Shown one piece after another: positions 27,430 through 36,524 of a stretch of 64,000 nucleotides of DNA (positions are counted from its first letter, which is position 1; each line of letters opens with the position of its first letter). Source of the DNA: Paracoccus beibuensis. GTDB lineage: Bacteria > Pseudomonadota > Alphaproteobacteria > Rhodobacterales > Rhodobacteraceae. A program made the position numbers and the translations under genes. The notes beneath the pieces were generated by a model. That model was given only the letters and a program-made list of their open reading frames with translations. It was not told where the DNA came from and ran no database searches. The stretch covers positions 43,752-107,751 of the forward strand of contig NZ_JAOTBD010000010.1 in the NCBI RefSeq assembly GCF_026162625.1, read 5' to 3'.

Positions 27430-28626
27430 ATGCCAGAACTGCAAAGGACGCCCGAACGCTTCTCGACCGCCGAATACGAGGAGCGGTTGGCCAAGACCCG
27501 CGCCAGCATGGAGAAGCTGGGACTGGACCTGCTGATCGTCAGCGACCCGTCGAACATGGCCTGGCTGACCGGCTATGACGGCTGGTCCTTCTATGTCCAC
27601 CAATGCGTGATCGTGGGGCCGACCGGTTCGCCCATCTGGTTCGGGCGCGGGCAGGATGCGCAGGGCGCGCTGCGCACGGTCTGGATGACCGACGACCACA
27701 TCATCGGCTATCCCGACTATTACGTGCAGTCGGTGGAACGGCACCCGATGGATTACCTGTGGGCGACGCTGGCCGACAAGGGCTGGCACACCGGCTTCAT
27801 CGGCGTCGAGATGGACAATTACTGGTACACGGCCAAGGCGCATGAACGGCTTGTCCACGGCCTGCCCGAGGCGCAGATCCTGGACGCGACGGGCCTGGTG
27901 AACTGGCAGCGGGCGATCAAGACGCCCAAGGAGCTGCAATACATGCGCAAGGCCGCGCGCATCGTGGAACGCATGCACCGCCGGATCGCGGACAAGATCG
28001 AGGTCGGCATGCGCAAGTGCGATCTGGTGGCGGAGATCTATGACAGCGGGCTGCGCTATGACGAATGGTCGGGGCATGGCGGCGACTATCCCGCCATCGT
28101 GCCGCTGCTGCCTTCGGGTCCCGATGCCGCCGCGCCGCACCTGACCTGGGACGACCTGCCGATGAAGCAGGACGAGGGCACGTTCTTCGAAATCGCCGGT
28201 TGTTACCAGCGATACCACGTGCCCCTGTCGCGCACGATCTTCCTGGGCACGCCGCCCAAGGAGATGCTGGAGGCCGAGAAGGCCGTGCTGGAGGGGATGG
28301 AGGCCGGTCTTGCCGCCGCCCGCCCCGGCAATACCTGCGAGGATATTGCCAACGCCTTCTTCACGGTTCTGGACCGTCATGGCATCGTCAAGGACAACCG
28401 CACCGGCTATCCGATCGGTCTGTCCTATCCGCCCGACTGGGGCGAACGCACCATGTCCCTGCGCCGCGGCGACCGGACCGAGCTGAAGCCCGGCATGACG
28501 TTCCACTTCATGACAGGCCTCTGGATGGAGGGCTGGGGCTATGAGACCACCGAATCGCTGGTCATCACCGAGCGCGAGCCGGAACTGTTCTGCTCGATCC
28601 CCCGGCGGATGCTGGTGAAGCCATGA
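27430..28626 (+). CDS. eutD: Ectoine hydrolase
   Basis: Opens the ectoine ring to acetyl-L-2,4-diaminobutyrate, the first committed step (EutD/DoeA). The 398-residue product has an N-terminal creatinase-like domain (SNMAWLTGYDGWSFYVHQ) and a C-terminal M24 pita-bread domain (MRKAARIVERMHRRI, HGGDYPAIVPLLPSG, GNTCEDIANAF, GLSYPPDWGE). Its ATG follows the eutC stop directly and its stop overlaps the eutE start. Ring-opening product is also the inducer sensed by EnuR. Confidence 0.93.
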   Translation: MPELQRTPERFSTAEYEERLAKTRASMEKLGLDLLIVSDPSNMAWLTGYDGWSFYVHQCVIVGPTGSPIWFGRGQDAQGALRTVWMTDDHIIGYPDYYVQSVERHPMDYLWATLADKGWHTGFIGVEMDNYWYTAKAHERLVHGLPEAQILDATGLVNWQRAIKTPKELQYMRKAARIVERMHRRIADKIEVGMRKCDLVAEIYDSGLRYDEWSGHGGDYPAIVPLLPSGPDAAAPHLTWDDLPMKQDEGTFFEIAGCYQRYHVPLSRTIFLGTPPKEMLEAEKAVLEGMEAGLAAARPGNTCEDIANAFFTVLDRHGIVKDNRTGYPIGLSYPPDWGERTMSLRRGDRTELKPGMTFHFMTGLWMEGWGYETTESLVITEREPELFCSIPRRMLVKP

Positions 28627-29603
28627 ACCCGATCCGGCCCACGATCCCGCTGGATGCGCCCGGCAAGCACCACGGCTTCCTCCGGCTGCCCTATTCGCGC
28701 AACGACAGCGCCTGGGGCAGCGTGATGATCCCGCTGACGGTGATCGGCAATGGCGACGGGCCGACGGCGCTGCTGACCGGCGGCAACCACGGCGACGAAT
28801 ACGAAGGGCCCATCGCGCTCCAGCAGCTGGCATGGGAGCTGGAGCCGGGGGACATCACGGGGCGCGTCATCATCGCGCCCTACCTGAACTACCCCGCCTG
28901 TCGGGCAGGGACGCGGGTCAGCCCGATCGATCAGGTCAACATGAACCGCTGCTTTCCGGGGCGCGCTGACGGCACGGTCACACAGAAGATTGCGCATTAC
29001 TTCGACAGCGTGCTGGTGCCGATGGCGGATGTCGTGCTGGACTATCATTCGGGCGGCAAGACGCTGGACTTCCTGCCCTACGCGGCCGCGCACTATCTGG
29101 ACGACGCGGACCAGCAGGCGGCCTGCGTGGCGGCCATGCAGGCCTTCGGTGCGCCATGGTCGATGATGATGCGAGAGATCGACGCCGTCGGCATGTTCGA
29201 CACGGCGGTCGAGGAGAAGGGCAAGGTTTTCGTCACCACCGAACTGGGCGGCGGCGGCACGGCCACGGCGGCATCCGCCCGGATCGCCATTCGCGGAGCG
29301 CGGAACGTGCTGCGCCATGCCGGCATCCTGGCCGGAGAGATCGAACAAGGCGAGAGCCGCATGCTGGACATGCCGGGCGACGACTGCTTCCACTTCGCCA
29401 CGCGCGACGGGCTGCTGCATCCGCTGGCGGATCTGGGTGAAGACGTGATCGAGGGTCAGTCCATCGCCCGCATCTGGCCCACCGACCGCACCGGGGTCGC
29501 GCCGGTCGAGGTTGTCGCCAACCGCGCCGGCCTGATCGCCGCGCGCCACTTCCCGGGGCTGGTGCAGACCGGCGACTGCCTTGCGGTGATCGCCGTCGGT
29601 TGA
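28623..29603 (+). CDS. eutE: N-acetyl-L-2,4-diaminobutyrate deacetylase
   Basis: Zinc-dependent deacylase of the succinylglutamate desuccinylase/aspartoacylase family (EutE/DoeB). It removes acetate from acetyl-diaminobutyrate to give L-2,4-diaminobutyrate, the substrate of the aminotransferase encoded on the other arm of the cluster. Zinc ligands are H56 and E59 in GGNHGDEYEG and H142 in LDYHSGG. 326 residues. It is the last gene of the ueh-eut operon and is followed by a weak terminator-like hairpin. Confidence 0.92.
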   Translation: MNPIRPTIPLDAPGKHHGFLRLPYSRNDSAWGSVMIPLTVIGNGDGPTALLTGGNHGDEYEGPIALQQLAWELEPGDITGRVIIAPYLNYPACRAGTRVSPIDQVNMNRCFPGRADGTVTQKIAHYFDSVLVPMADVVLDYHSGGKTLDFLPYAAAHYLDDADQQAACVAAMQAFGAPWSMMMREIDAVGMFDTAVEEKGKVFVTTELGGGGTATAASARIAIRGARNVLRHAGILAGEIEQGESRMLDMPGDDCFHFATRDGLLHPLADLGEDVIEGQSIARIWPTDRTGVAPVEVVANRAGLIAARHFPGLVQTGDCLAVIAVG

Positions 29604-29620
29604 CGGCGCTGCCGAACCTT

Positions 29621-29648
29621 GGGCAGGCGTTCCTGACATCGCTTGCCC
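29621..29648 (+). terminator. Terminator-like hairpin after eutE
   Basis: GGGCAGGCG (29621-29629) pairs with CGCTTGCCC (29640-29648) with one G-U pair and a 10-base loop, followed only by TTGAG. It is 17 bases after the eutE stop. The rest of the 211-base gap to the LysR gene shows no other clear signal. Confidence 0.4.
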
Positions 29649-29814
29649 TTGAGTGCCCGCACCTGTGGTTGAGCGATTGCTGCCCGCATCGCTTGTCGCA
29701 TGGTCCCACGACCCGCCGTGCCGGATCGACAGCCACTGGGATCTGTGCGACGGCAACGGCGATACGCTTGACCGAGGCAGGTGGCTCGGTGTTGATGCCG
29801 CCGAAGGGGGCGTC

Positions 29815-30696
29815 ATGATCGACAAACTGGAAATGTTCCTCGCGGTCGCCAAGGAAGGCCATTTCGGCCGTGCGGCGCAGTCGCTGGGGATCACCCAGCC
29901 GACGCTGTCGGCCGGGATCAAGCAGCTTGAGGAAACCCTTGGCGTTCTGCTGATCTTTCGCGGGTCGCGCTATGGCGGCCTGACGCCCGAGGGGCAGTCG
30001 GCGCTGGTCTGGGCACGGCGCATCGTCGGCGACACCCGTCAGCTGCGGGACGAGATGCGCGCCACCCGTCACGGCCTGTCCGGACGGCTGCGCATCGCGG
30101 TGGTGCCCACGGCGCTTACCTGGGCTGCGCGGTTGGCTGCGCGGTACGGAGAGGCGCATCCGAATGTCGGGCTGACAATCCTTTCGCGCAGCTCCAGTGC
30201 CATCCTGCAGATGATCGAGGACCTGGAGGTCGATGCGGGCATCTCTTACCTGGATAACGAGCCGCTGGGAAAGGTCAGCGCCGTTCCTCTTTATGATGAA
30301 ACCTACACGCTGGTCGCACCGCACGGGCATCCGCTGGCGCGCGGCGGCCCGGTGGCATGGTCGGCGCTGAACGGCCAGCGGCTGTGTCTGCTGACGCCCG
30401 ACATGCAGAACCGCCGCATCATCAACCGACGCCTGGCCGATGCGGGGGTCAATCCGCTGGCGATGGTCGAGAGCAACTCGACCGTGGTGCTGGTGTCGCA
30501 GGTGCTGAACGGCGATTGGCTGACGATCCTGCCGCAGGACGTTGCCCGCTTTCTGGCGCAGGGCAAGCCGCTGTCGCTGGTCCCGCTGGAAAACGTCGGG
30601 CCGGGCCATGCCGTGGGCCTGATCGCGCCCTGGAGAGAACCGCACACGCCGGTGCTGGAGGCGCTGCTGACCGAGGCGCGGCGGATGGTTCGATAG
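29815..30696 (+). CDS. fdsR: LysR-family regulator of formate dehydrogenase
   Basis: A 293-residue LysR-type regulator with the N-terminal winged HTH (MFLAVAKEGHFGRAAQSLGITQPTLS) and a periplasmic-binding-protein-like effector domain. The ATG at 29815 starts directly at the HTH; longer in-frame starts would add unrelated sequence. It lies immediately upstream of fdsG on the same strand, as in other formate dehydrogenase loci where FdsR controls fds expression with formate. A 17-bp palindrome overlapping its stop codon is the best candidate operator, so it probably also binds at the end of its own gene. Confidence 0.85.
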   Translation: MIDKLEMFLAVAKEGHFGRAAQSLGITQPTLSAGIKQLEETLGVLLIFRGSRYGGLTPEGQSALVWARRIVGDTRQLRDEMRATRHGLSGRLRIAVVPTALTWAARLAARYGEAHPNVGLTILSRSSSAILQMIEDLEVDAGISYLDNEPLGKVSAVPLYDETYTLVAPHGHPLARGGPVAWSALNGQRLCLLTPDMQNRRIINRRLADAGVNPLAMVESNSTVVLVSQVLNGDWLTILPQDVARFLAQGKPLSLVPLENVGPGHAVGLIAPWREPHTPVLEALLTEARRMVR

Positions 30697-30708
30697 GAAA
30701 TTCCTATC
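30692..30708. promoter_or_regulatory. LysR-type operator upstream of fdsG
   Basis: A perfect palindrome with 8-bp arms GATAGGAA/TTCCTATC around one central base. T30694 and A30706 form the T-N11-A signature of LysR boxes. It includes the stop codon of the regulator gene and lies 77 bases before fdsG. Confidence 0.7.
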
Positions 30709-30713
30709 AACTG

Positions 30714-30756
30714 ACGGAACTGCGATATTGATTTGCGGATGAAACGGCTGTTCCGT
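30714..30756. promoter_or_regulatory. Spaced inverted repeat before fdsG
   Basis: ACGGAAC (30714-30720) and GTTCCGT (30750-30756) are perfect inverted repeats 29 bases apart, inside the short promoter region of the fds operon. It may be a second regulator site or the arms of a leader hairpin. Confidence 0.3.
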
Positions 30757-30784
30757 AAGAGACCGGACTTCCGAAAGGCCAGCC

Positions 30785-31258
30785 ATGATCGATCACGCGC
30801 CAGCCCCCTCTGCGGACGAGATCCGCGATGTCGTCCTGCCCCTGACCGGGCTGGAGGGGCCGCTTCTGCCGATGCTCCACGCGATTCAGGAGGTGTGGGG
30901 TCATGTTCCGCAAGCGGCCGTCCCGGTCCTGGCCGACGTGCTGAACCTGGGCCGGGCCGAGGTGCACGGCGTCATCAGCTTCTATCACGATTTCCGCGAT
31001 CATCCCGCCGGGCGGCGCGTGCTGAAGATCTGCCGGGCAGAGGCCTGCCAGTCGGTCGGCGGCGCGGGTGTCGCGGCGGAAACGCTGGCGCGGCTTGGCA
31101 TCGACTGGCACGGCACCACGCCGGACGGTGGGGTGACGGTCGAGCCGGTCTATTGCCTGGGCCTCTGCGCATGCGGGCCGGCGGCGATGCTGGACGGCCG
31201 GGTGATCGGCCGGGTCGATGCGGACCGGCTGACGGCCGAACTGGAGGCCGCGCGATGA
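30785..31258 (+). CDS. fdsG: NAD-dependent formate dehydrogenase, gamma subunit
   Basis: A 157-residue NuoE-like subunit carrying one [2Fe-2S] cluster, with Cys ligands in KICRAEACQSVGG and VYCLGLCACGP. It passes electrons between the FdsA clusters and FdsB in the soluble FdsABG complex that oxidises formate with NAD. It is the first gene of the operon; the stop overlaps the fdsB start (ATGA). Confidence 0.94.
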   Translation: MIDHAPAPSADEIRDVVLPLTGLEGPLLPMLHAIQEVWGHVPQAAVPVLADVLNLGRAEVHGVISFYHDFRDHPAGRRVLKICRAEACQSVGGAGVAAETLARLGIDWHGTTPDGGVTVEPVYCLGLCACGPAAMLDGRVIGRVDADRLTAELEAAR

Positions 31259-32772
31259 AGATCTGGGTTCCGATGGACAGCGCCGCCAAGGCGCTTGGCG
31301 CCGACCAGGTGGCCGAGGCGCTGGCGCGAGAGGCCAAGACGCGCGGGATGGACGTGCAGATCGTTCGCAACGGTACGCGCGGGATGGTCTGGCTGGAACC
31401 CCTGGTCGAGGTCGAGACGCCTGGGGGGCGGATCGCCTATGGGTCTGTCGCGCCTGCCGATGTGCCGGCTCTGCTGGATGGCAAGGCGAATGGGCTGGGA
31501 CCGGTCGAGGATCTGGAGTGGATGAAGCGCCAGACGCGGCTGACCTTCGCCCGCTGCGGCGTGATCGACCCGCTGGACCTGGACGATTACGCCGCGCATG
31601 GCGGTCTGGCCGGTCTGCGTCGCGCGCTGGGCATGAGCAAGGCCGAGATCGTGTCCGAGGTCACGGCCAGCGGGCTGCGCGGCCGTGGCGGCGCGGGCTT
31701 CCCCACCGGCATCAAGTGGAAGACTGTCAGCGAGGCCGTCGCGGACCAGAAATACATCGTCTGCAACGCCGACGAGGGCGACAGCGGCACATTCGCCGAC
31801 CGGATGATCATGGAGGGCGATCCCTTTACCCTGATCGAAGGCATGGCAATTGCGGGTCTGGGTGTCGGCGCGACGCGCGGCTATGTCTACATGCGCAGCG
31901 AATACCCGGACGCGATTCGCGTGATGGAGGCGGCGGTCGTCATCGCCCGGAGCCGCGGTGTGCTGGGGCCGGACGTTCTGGGCAGCGGGCGCGCCTTTGA
32001 CATGCAGGTCCGCACCGGCGCGGGCGCCTATGTCTGCGGCGAGGAAACGAGCCTCTTGAACAGTCTGGAGGGCAAGCGCGGTACGGTGCGCGCCAAGCCG
32101 CCCCTGCCTGCGCTGGAGGGGTTCCTTGGCAAGCCCACCGTCGTCAATAACGTGATCAGCCTGGCGACCGTGCCGGTGATATTCGAAAAGGGTGCGCAGC
32201 ACTACGCCGATTTCGGCCTTGGCCGGTCGCGCGGCACCGTGACGCTGCAGATCGCCGGGAACGTGCGACACGGCGGGCTGTTCGAGACAGCCTTCGGCAT
32301 GACCCTGGGCGAGGTCGTGAACGACATCGGCGGCGGCACCCTGTCGGGCCGGCCGGTCAAGGCGGTGCAGGTGGGCGGGCCGCTGGGCGCCTACATGCCG
32401 GTCAGCAAGTTCGATACGCCGATGGGATACGAGGAGTTCGACCAGAAGGGCGGGCTGATCGGCCATGCCGGTCTGGTCGTCTTCGACGACACGGCCGACA
32501 TGCTGCAGATGGCGCGATTTGCCATGGAGTTCTGCGCAGTGGAAAGCTGCGGCAAGTGCACGCCCTGCCGCATCGGCGCCGTGCGCGGGGTCGAAACCAT
32601 CGACCGCATCGCGGCGGGCGACGCTGCCGCGGCCGATCTGCTCACGGACCTGTGCGAGACGATGAAGGACGGCTCGCTTTGTGCGCTCGGGGGCTTTACA
32701 CCTTACCCGGTGATGTCGGCCCTGACGCAATTCCCCGATGATTTCGCCACCCACAAGGAGGCAGCGGAATGA
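31255..32772 (+). CDS. fdsB: NAD-dependent formate dehydrogenase, beta subunit
   Basis: A 505-residue diaphorase subunit, a fusion of a NuoE-like thioredoxin fold N-terminus with a NuoF-like domain. It carries the FMN/NADH-binding GRGGAGFPTG, the NAD-contact ADEGDSGTF region and a [4Fe-4S] site with C432, C435 and C438 in ESCGKCTPCR plus a later Cys in GSLCALGG. It reduces NAD with electrons from FdsA/FdsG. Longer upstream open frame lies within fdsG and is rejected. Overlaps both neighbours by 4 bases. Confidence 0.95.
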   Translation: MKIWVPMDSAAKALGADQVAEALAREAKTRGMDVQIVRNGTRGMVWLEPLVEVETPGGRIAYGSVAPADVPALLDGKANGLGPVEDLEWMKRQTRLTFARCGVIDPLDLDDYAAHGGLAGLRRALGMSKAEIVSEVTASGLRGRGGAGFPTGIKWKTVSEAVADQKYIVCNADEGDSGTFADRMIMEGDPFTLIEGMAIAGLGVGATRGYVYMRSEYPDAIRVMEAAVVIARSRGVLGPDVLGSGRAFDMQVRTGAGAYVCGEETSLLNSLEGKRGTVRAKPPLPALEGFLGKPTVVNNVISLATVPVIFEKGAQHYADFGLGRSRGTVTLQIAGNVRHGGLFETAFGMTLGEVVNDIGGGTLSGRPVKAVQVGGPLGAYMPVSKFDTPMGYEEFDQKGGLIGHAGLVVFDDTADMLQMARFAMEFCAVESCGKCTPCRIGAVRGVETIDRIAAGDAAAADLLTDLCETMKDGSLCALGGFTPYPVMSALTQFPDDFATHKEAAE

Positions 32773-35696
32773 AAGACTTCGTCATCCCCCAGTTCGCACC
32801 CGGCGACGACCGCGACATGGGCACGCCCGCACGCAACGGCGCCCCGGTCAGCCTGACCATCGACGGCTTCGAGGTGACGGTGCCCGAAGGCACGTCCGTC
32901 ATGCGCGCCGCCTTCGAGGCGGGGATCGACGTCCCCAAACTGTGTGCCAGCGACAACATGGAGGCTTTCGGGTCCTGCCGCCTGTGCGTGGTCGAGATCG
33001 AGGGGCGGCGCGGCACGCCCGCCAGCTGCACGACGCCCGTGGTCGAAGGGATGGTGGTCCACACCCAGTCCTCGAAGGTCCGCAAGATCCGCAAGGGCGT
33101 GATGGAGCTTTACATCAGCGACCACCCGCTGGACTGCCTGACCTGCGCGGCCAACGGCGATTGCGAGTTGCAGGACGCGGCGGGGCAGGTGGGCCTGCGC
33201 GACGTGCGCTATACGCCGGGCGACAACCACTTCGACCCCAAGGGCATCGGCGCGCGGTCCCAGTCCGAGGCGCGGCTGCGCGAGGGGCCGGGCAATCCGC
33301 AATACCTGCCCAAGGACGACAGCAACCCGTATTTCAGCTATGACCCCAGCAAGTGCATCGTCTGTTCGCGTTGCGTCCGCGCCTGCGAAGAGGTGCAGGG
33401 GACGTTCGCACTGACCATCGAAGGCCGCGGTTTCGACAGCCGTGTCAGCGCCGGAACCGGGTTCGACAATTTCCTGTCCAGCGACTGCGTCAGCTGCGGG
33501 GCCTGCGTGCAGGCCTGCCCGACGGCGACGCTGCAGGAGAAATCGGTGGCCGAACTAGGCACGCCCACGCGATCGGTCATCACCACCTGCGCCTATTGCG
33601 GCGTCGGCTGCAGCTTCAAGGCCGAGATGAACGGCGACACGCTGGTCCGCATGGTGCCCTGGAAGCACGGCAAGGCGAACCGGGGCCACAGCTGCGTCAA
33701 GGGCCGCTTTGCCTATGGCTATACCGCGCACAAGGACCGAATCCTGAACCCGATGATCCGCGATACCATCGACGAGCCGTGGCGCGAGGTCAGCTGGGAC
33801 GAGGCGTTGTCCTTCGCCGCCGGGCGCATGAAGGCCATTCAGCAAAAGCACGGGCGCCGTTCGGTCGGGGTCATCACCTCGAGCCGCTGCACCAACGAGG
33901 AAAGCTATCTGGTCCAGAAGCTGACTCGCGCGGTCTTTGGCAACAACAACACCGACACCTGCGCGCGCGTCTGCCATTCGCCCACCGGCTATGGCCTGGG
34001 CAAGACCTTCGGAACCTCGGCCGGAACGCAGGACTTCGACAGCGTCGAGCATACGGATGTCGTGCTTATCATCGGCGCGAACCCGACTGACGGCCACCCG
34101 GTCTTTGCCAGCCGCCTGAAGAAGCGGCTGCGGCAGGGGGCGAAGCTGATCGTGGTCGATCCGCGCCGCATCGACATGGTTCGGTCCGCCCATATCGAGG
34201 CAGCCCATCACCTGCCGCTGCGTCCGGGCACCAACGTCGCCGTCGTGACGGCGATGGCGCACGTGGTCGTGACTGAAGGGCTGATGGACGAGGCCTATAT
34301 CCGCGAGCGCTGCGACTGGGACGAGTTCCAGCACTATGCCGAGTTCGTCAGCGACCCGCGCCACGCCCCCGAGGCGATCGAGAGCCTGACGGGCGTTCCG
34401 GCCGAGGAACTGCGTGCGGCTGCACGGCTGTTCGCGACGGGCGGCAACGGCGCGATCTACTACGGCCTGGGCGTGACGGAACACAGCCAGGGCTCGACCA
34501 CTGTCATGTCCATCGCGAACCTGGCGATGCTGACCGGCAACGTGGGCCGTCCGGGTGTGGGCGTGAACCCGCTGCGGGGCCAGAACAACGTGCAGGGATC
34601 GTGCGACATGGGGTCCTTCCCGCACGAGCTGCCGGGATACCGCCACGTCAAGCTGCCCGATGTCCGCGCGATCTTCGAGAACGCCTGGGGCGTCGAGATC
34701 GACCCCGAGCCTGGCCTCCGCATCCCGAACATGCTGGACGCGGCCGTGGAAGGCACGTTCAAGGGGCTGTACTGCCAGGGCGAGGACATCCTGCAGTCGG
34801 ACCCGGACACGCATCACGTGGCGGCCGGCCTGCGGGCGATGGAATGCGTCATCGTCCACGACCTGTTCCTGAACGAGACCGCGAACTATGCCCATGTCTT
34901 CCTGCCGGGGTCGTCCTTCCTGGAGAAGGACGGCACCTTCACCAACGCGGAACGGCGCATCAACCGCGTCCGCAAGGTGATGCAGCCCAGAAACGGCTAT
35001 GAGGACTGGGAGGTCACGCAGCTGCTGGCCAACGCGATGGGGGCGAACTGGCGCTATACCCATCCGTCCCAGATCATGGACGAGATCGCGGCCACCACGC
35101 CGAGCTTCGCCGGCGTCAGCTATGAGCGGCTGGAGGAGATGGGGTCGGTGCAATGGCCCTGCAACGAGGATGCGCCGGCGGGCACTCCGCTGATGCATGT
35201 GGACGGGTTCATGTCGGGCAAGGGCCACTTCATCATCACAGAGTATGTCGCGACCGAGGAACGGACGGGTCCGCGCTTCCCGCTGCTGCTGACGACGGGG
35301 CGTATCCTGTCGCAGTACAACGTGGGCGCGCAGACCCGCCGGACCGAGAACACCGTCTGGCACGATCAGGACGTGCTGGAGATCCATCCCCACGACGCCG
35401 AGGTTCGCGGCGTGACTGACGGGGACTGGGTGCGCCTGGCCAGCCGGACCGGGGAAACGACGCTGCGGGCGGTGCTGACCGACCGGGTGTCGCCGGGCGT
35501 GGTCTATACGACCTTCCACCACCCGGCCACGCAGGCCAACGTGGTGACGACGGACTTTTCGGACTGGGCGACGAACTGCCCGGAATTCAAGGTCACCGCC
35601 GTGCAGGTCAGCCCGTCGAACGGGCCGTCCGAGTGGCAGGAGACCTATAACGAGCAGGCGGAGCGGTCGCGGCGGATCCTGTCGGCTGCGGAGTAG
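32769..35696 (+). CDS. fdsA: NAD-dependent formate dehydrogenase, catalytic molybdenum subunit
   Basis: The 975-residue alpha subunit binds bis-molybdopterin guanine dinucleotide and oxidises formate to CO2. In order: a NuoG-like [2Fe-2S] domain (CASDNMEAFGSCRLC), a His/Cys cluster region (DHPLDCLTCAANGDC), two ferredoxin-type [4Fe-4S] motifs (CIVCSRCVRAC from C196; CVSCGACVQAC from C240), the molybdopterin-domain [4Fe-4S] motif CAYCGVGC (from C274), and the molybdenum ligand C402 in RVCHSPTGYG. The metal-ligand codon is TGC, so it is a cysteine, not selenocysteine, enzyme. The overlap with fdsB (ATGA) indicates stoichiometric translation. Confidence 0.96.
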   Translation: MKDFVIPQFAPGDDRDMGTPARNGAPVSLTIDGFEVTVPEGTSVMRAAFEAGIDVPKLCASDNMEAFGSCRLCVVEIEGRRGTPASCTTPVVEGMVVHTQSSKVRKIRKGVMELYISDHPLDCLTCAANGDCELQDAAGQVGLRDVRYTPGDNHFDPKGIGARSQSEARLREGPGNPQYLPKDDSNPYFSYDPSKCIVCSRCVRACEEVQGTFALTIEGRGFDSRVSAGTGFDNFLSSDCVSCGACVQACPTATLQEKSVAELGTPTRSVITTCAYCGVGCSFKAEMNGDTLVRMVPWKHGKANRGHSCVKGRFAYGYTAHKDRILNPMIRDTIDEPWREVSWDEALSFAAGRMKAIQQKHGRRSVGVITSSRCTNEESYLVQKLTRAVFGNNNTDTCARVCHSPTGYGLGKTFGTSAGTQDFDSVEHTDVVLIIGANPTDGHPVFASRLKKRLRQGAKLIVVDPRRIDMVRSAHIEAAHHLPLRPGTNVAVVTAMAHVVVTEGLMDEAYIRERCDWDEFQHYAEFVSDPRHAPEAIESLTGVPAEELRAAARLFATGGNGAIYYGLGVTEHSQGSTTVMSIANLAMLTGNVGRPGVGVNPLRGQNNVQGSCDMGSFPHELPGYRHVKLPDVRAIFENAWGVEIDPEPGLRIPNMLDAAVEGTFKGLYCQGEDILQSDPDTHHVAAGLRAMECVIVHDLFLNETANYAHVFLPGSSFLEKDGTFTNAERRINRVRKVMQPRNGYEDWEVTQLLANAMGANWRYTHPSQIMDEIAATTPSFAGVSYERLEEMGSVQWPCNEDAPAGTPLMHVDGFMSGKGHFIITEYVATEERTGPRFPLLLTTGRILSQYNVGAQTRRTENTVWHDQDVLEIHPHDAEVRGVTDGDWVRLASRTGETTLRAVLTDRVSPGVVYTTFHHPATQANVVTTDFSDWATNCPEFKVTAVQVSPSNGPSEWQETYNEQAERSRRILSAAE

Positions 35697-35699
35697 CCG

Positions 35700-36524
35700 A
35701 TGGCCCTGCCGCCGCCCGTCCGCCTGGCGGACGCCATGCACCTTCGTCCGGGCAGCCGTGTCGCGGTGACGCGCACGGTGCCCGAGGAAACGCCGGTGGC
35801 GATGGTCTATGGCGGCTCGACCCAGGCCGTCATGATGGCGACGCCCGCGGACCTGGCGGATTTCGCGATGGGCTTTTCGCTGACCGAGGGGATCGTCGCC
35901 GACCCGTCGCAGATCGAGCGGCTGGAGATCCTGGACCACCCCAAGGGCGCCGAGGCGCAGATGTGGTTGGCCGAGGACCGGGCCGAGGCGCTGGCGGCGC
36001 GGCGGCGGTTCATGGCGGGTCCGGTGGGCTGCGGCCTCTGCGGCATCGACAGCCTTGACGAGGCGGTACGGGCCTTGCCGGACCTCTTGGGGGTCGGCAC
36101 GGCGCTGACGCCCGACCAGGTCGCCGGGGCGACCGAGGATCTGCGCAGCTGGCAGCCGCTGCACGACCAGACCCGCGCGGTCCATGCGGCAGGCTTCCTG
36201 CTGCCGGGCCAGGGGATCGTCCTGGCGCGAGAGGATGTGGGCCGCCACAACGCGCTGGACAAGCTGATCGGCGCGATGGCGCGGCAGGGGCTGTTGGCGC
36301 GTGACGGGGCCTTCGTGCTGACCAGCCGCGTCTCGGTCGAGATGGTGCAGAAATGCGCCATGGCCGGGTCCGGCATCCTGATCGCCGTGTCGGCGCCCAC
36401 CGCCCATGCCCTGCGCCTGGCCGAGGGCGCCGGCATTACCCTGGCCGCCTTTGCGCGCGGCGAGGGGTTCGATTTGTTTTCCCATCCCGAACGGCTGCGT
36501 GCCGAGGTATCAGATGTCGCCTGA
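35700..36524 (+). CDS. fdhD: Formate dehydrogenase sulfurtransferase FdhD (FdsC)
   Basis: Transfers sulfur to the molybdenum cofactor before insertion into formate dehydrogenase. The 274-residue protein shows the CGLCG motif (in GPVGCGLCGIDS), the conserved REDVGRHNALDKLIG and TSRVSVEMVQKCAMAG. The ATG starts 3 bases after the fdsA stop. Homologues in this operon position are also called FdsC. It overlaps fdsD by 11 bases. Confidence 0.94.
   Translation: MALPPPVRLADAMHLRPGSRVAVTRTVPEETPVAMVYGGSTQAVMMATPADLADFAMGFSLTEGIVADPSQIERLEILDHPKGAEAQMWLAEDRAEALAARRRFMAGPVGCGLCGIDSLDEAVRALPDLLGVGTALTPDQVAGATEDLRSWQPLHDQTRAVHAAGFLLPGQGIVLAREDVGRHNALDKLIGAMARQGLLARDGAFVLTSRVSVEMVQKCAMAGSGILIAVSAPTAHALRLAEGAGITLAAFARGEGFDLFSHPERLRAEVSDVA

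Noticed and set aside
33960..33974. Selenocysteine in formate dehydrogenase alpha
   Set aside because: The metal-ligand codon is TGC (Cys); no in-frame TGA occurs at the active site.
33555..36485. Very long minus-strand open frame (976 codons) opposite fdsA and fdhD
   Set aside because: It is the mirror of real coding genes in high-GC DNA; the translation is low-complexity His/Arg/Gly-rich with no motif, and the plus-strand genes are certain.
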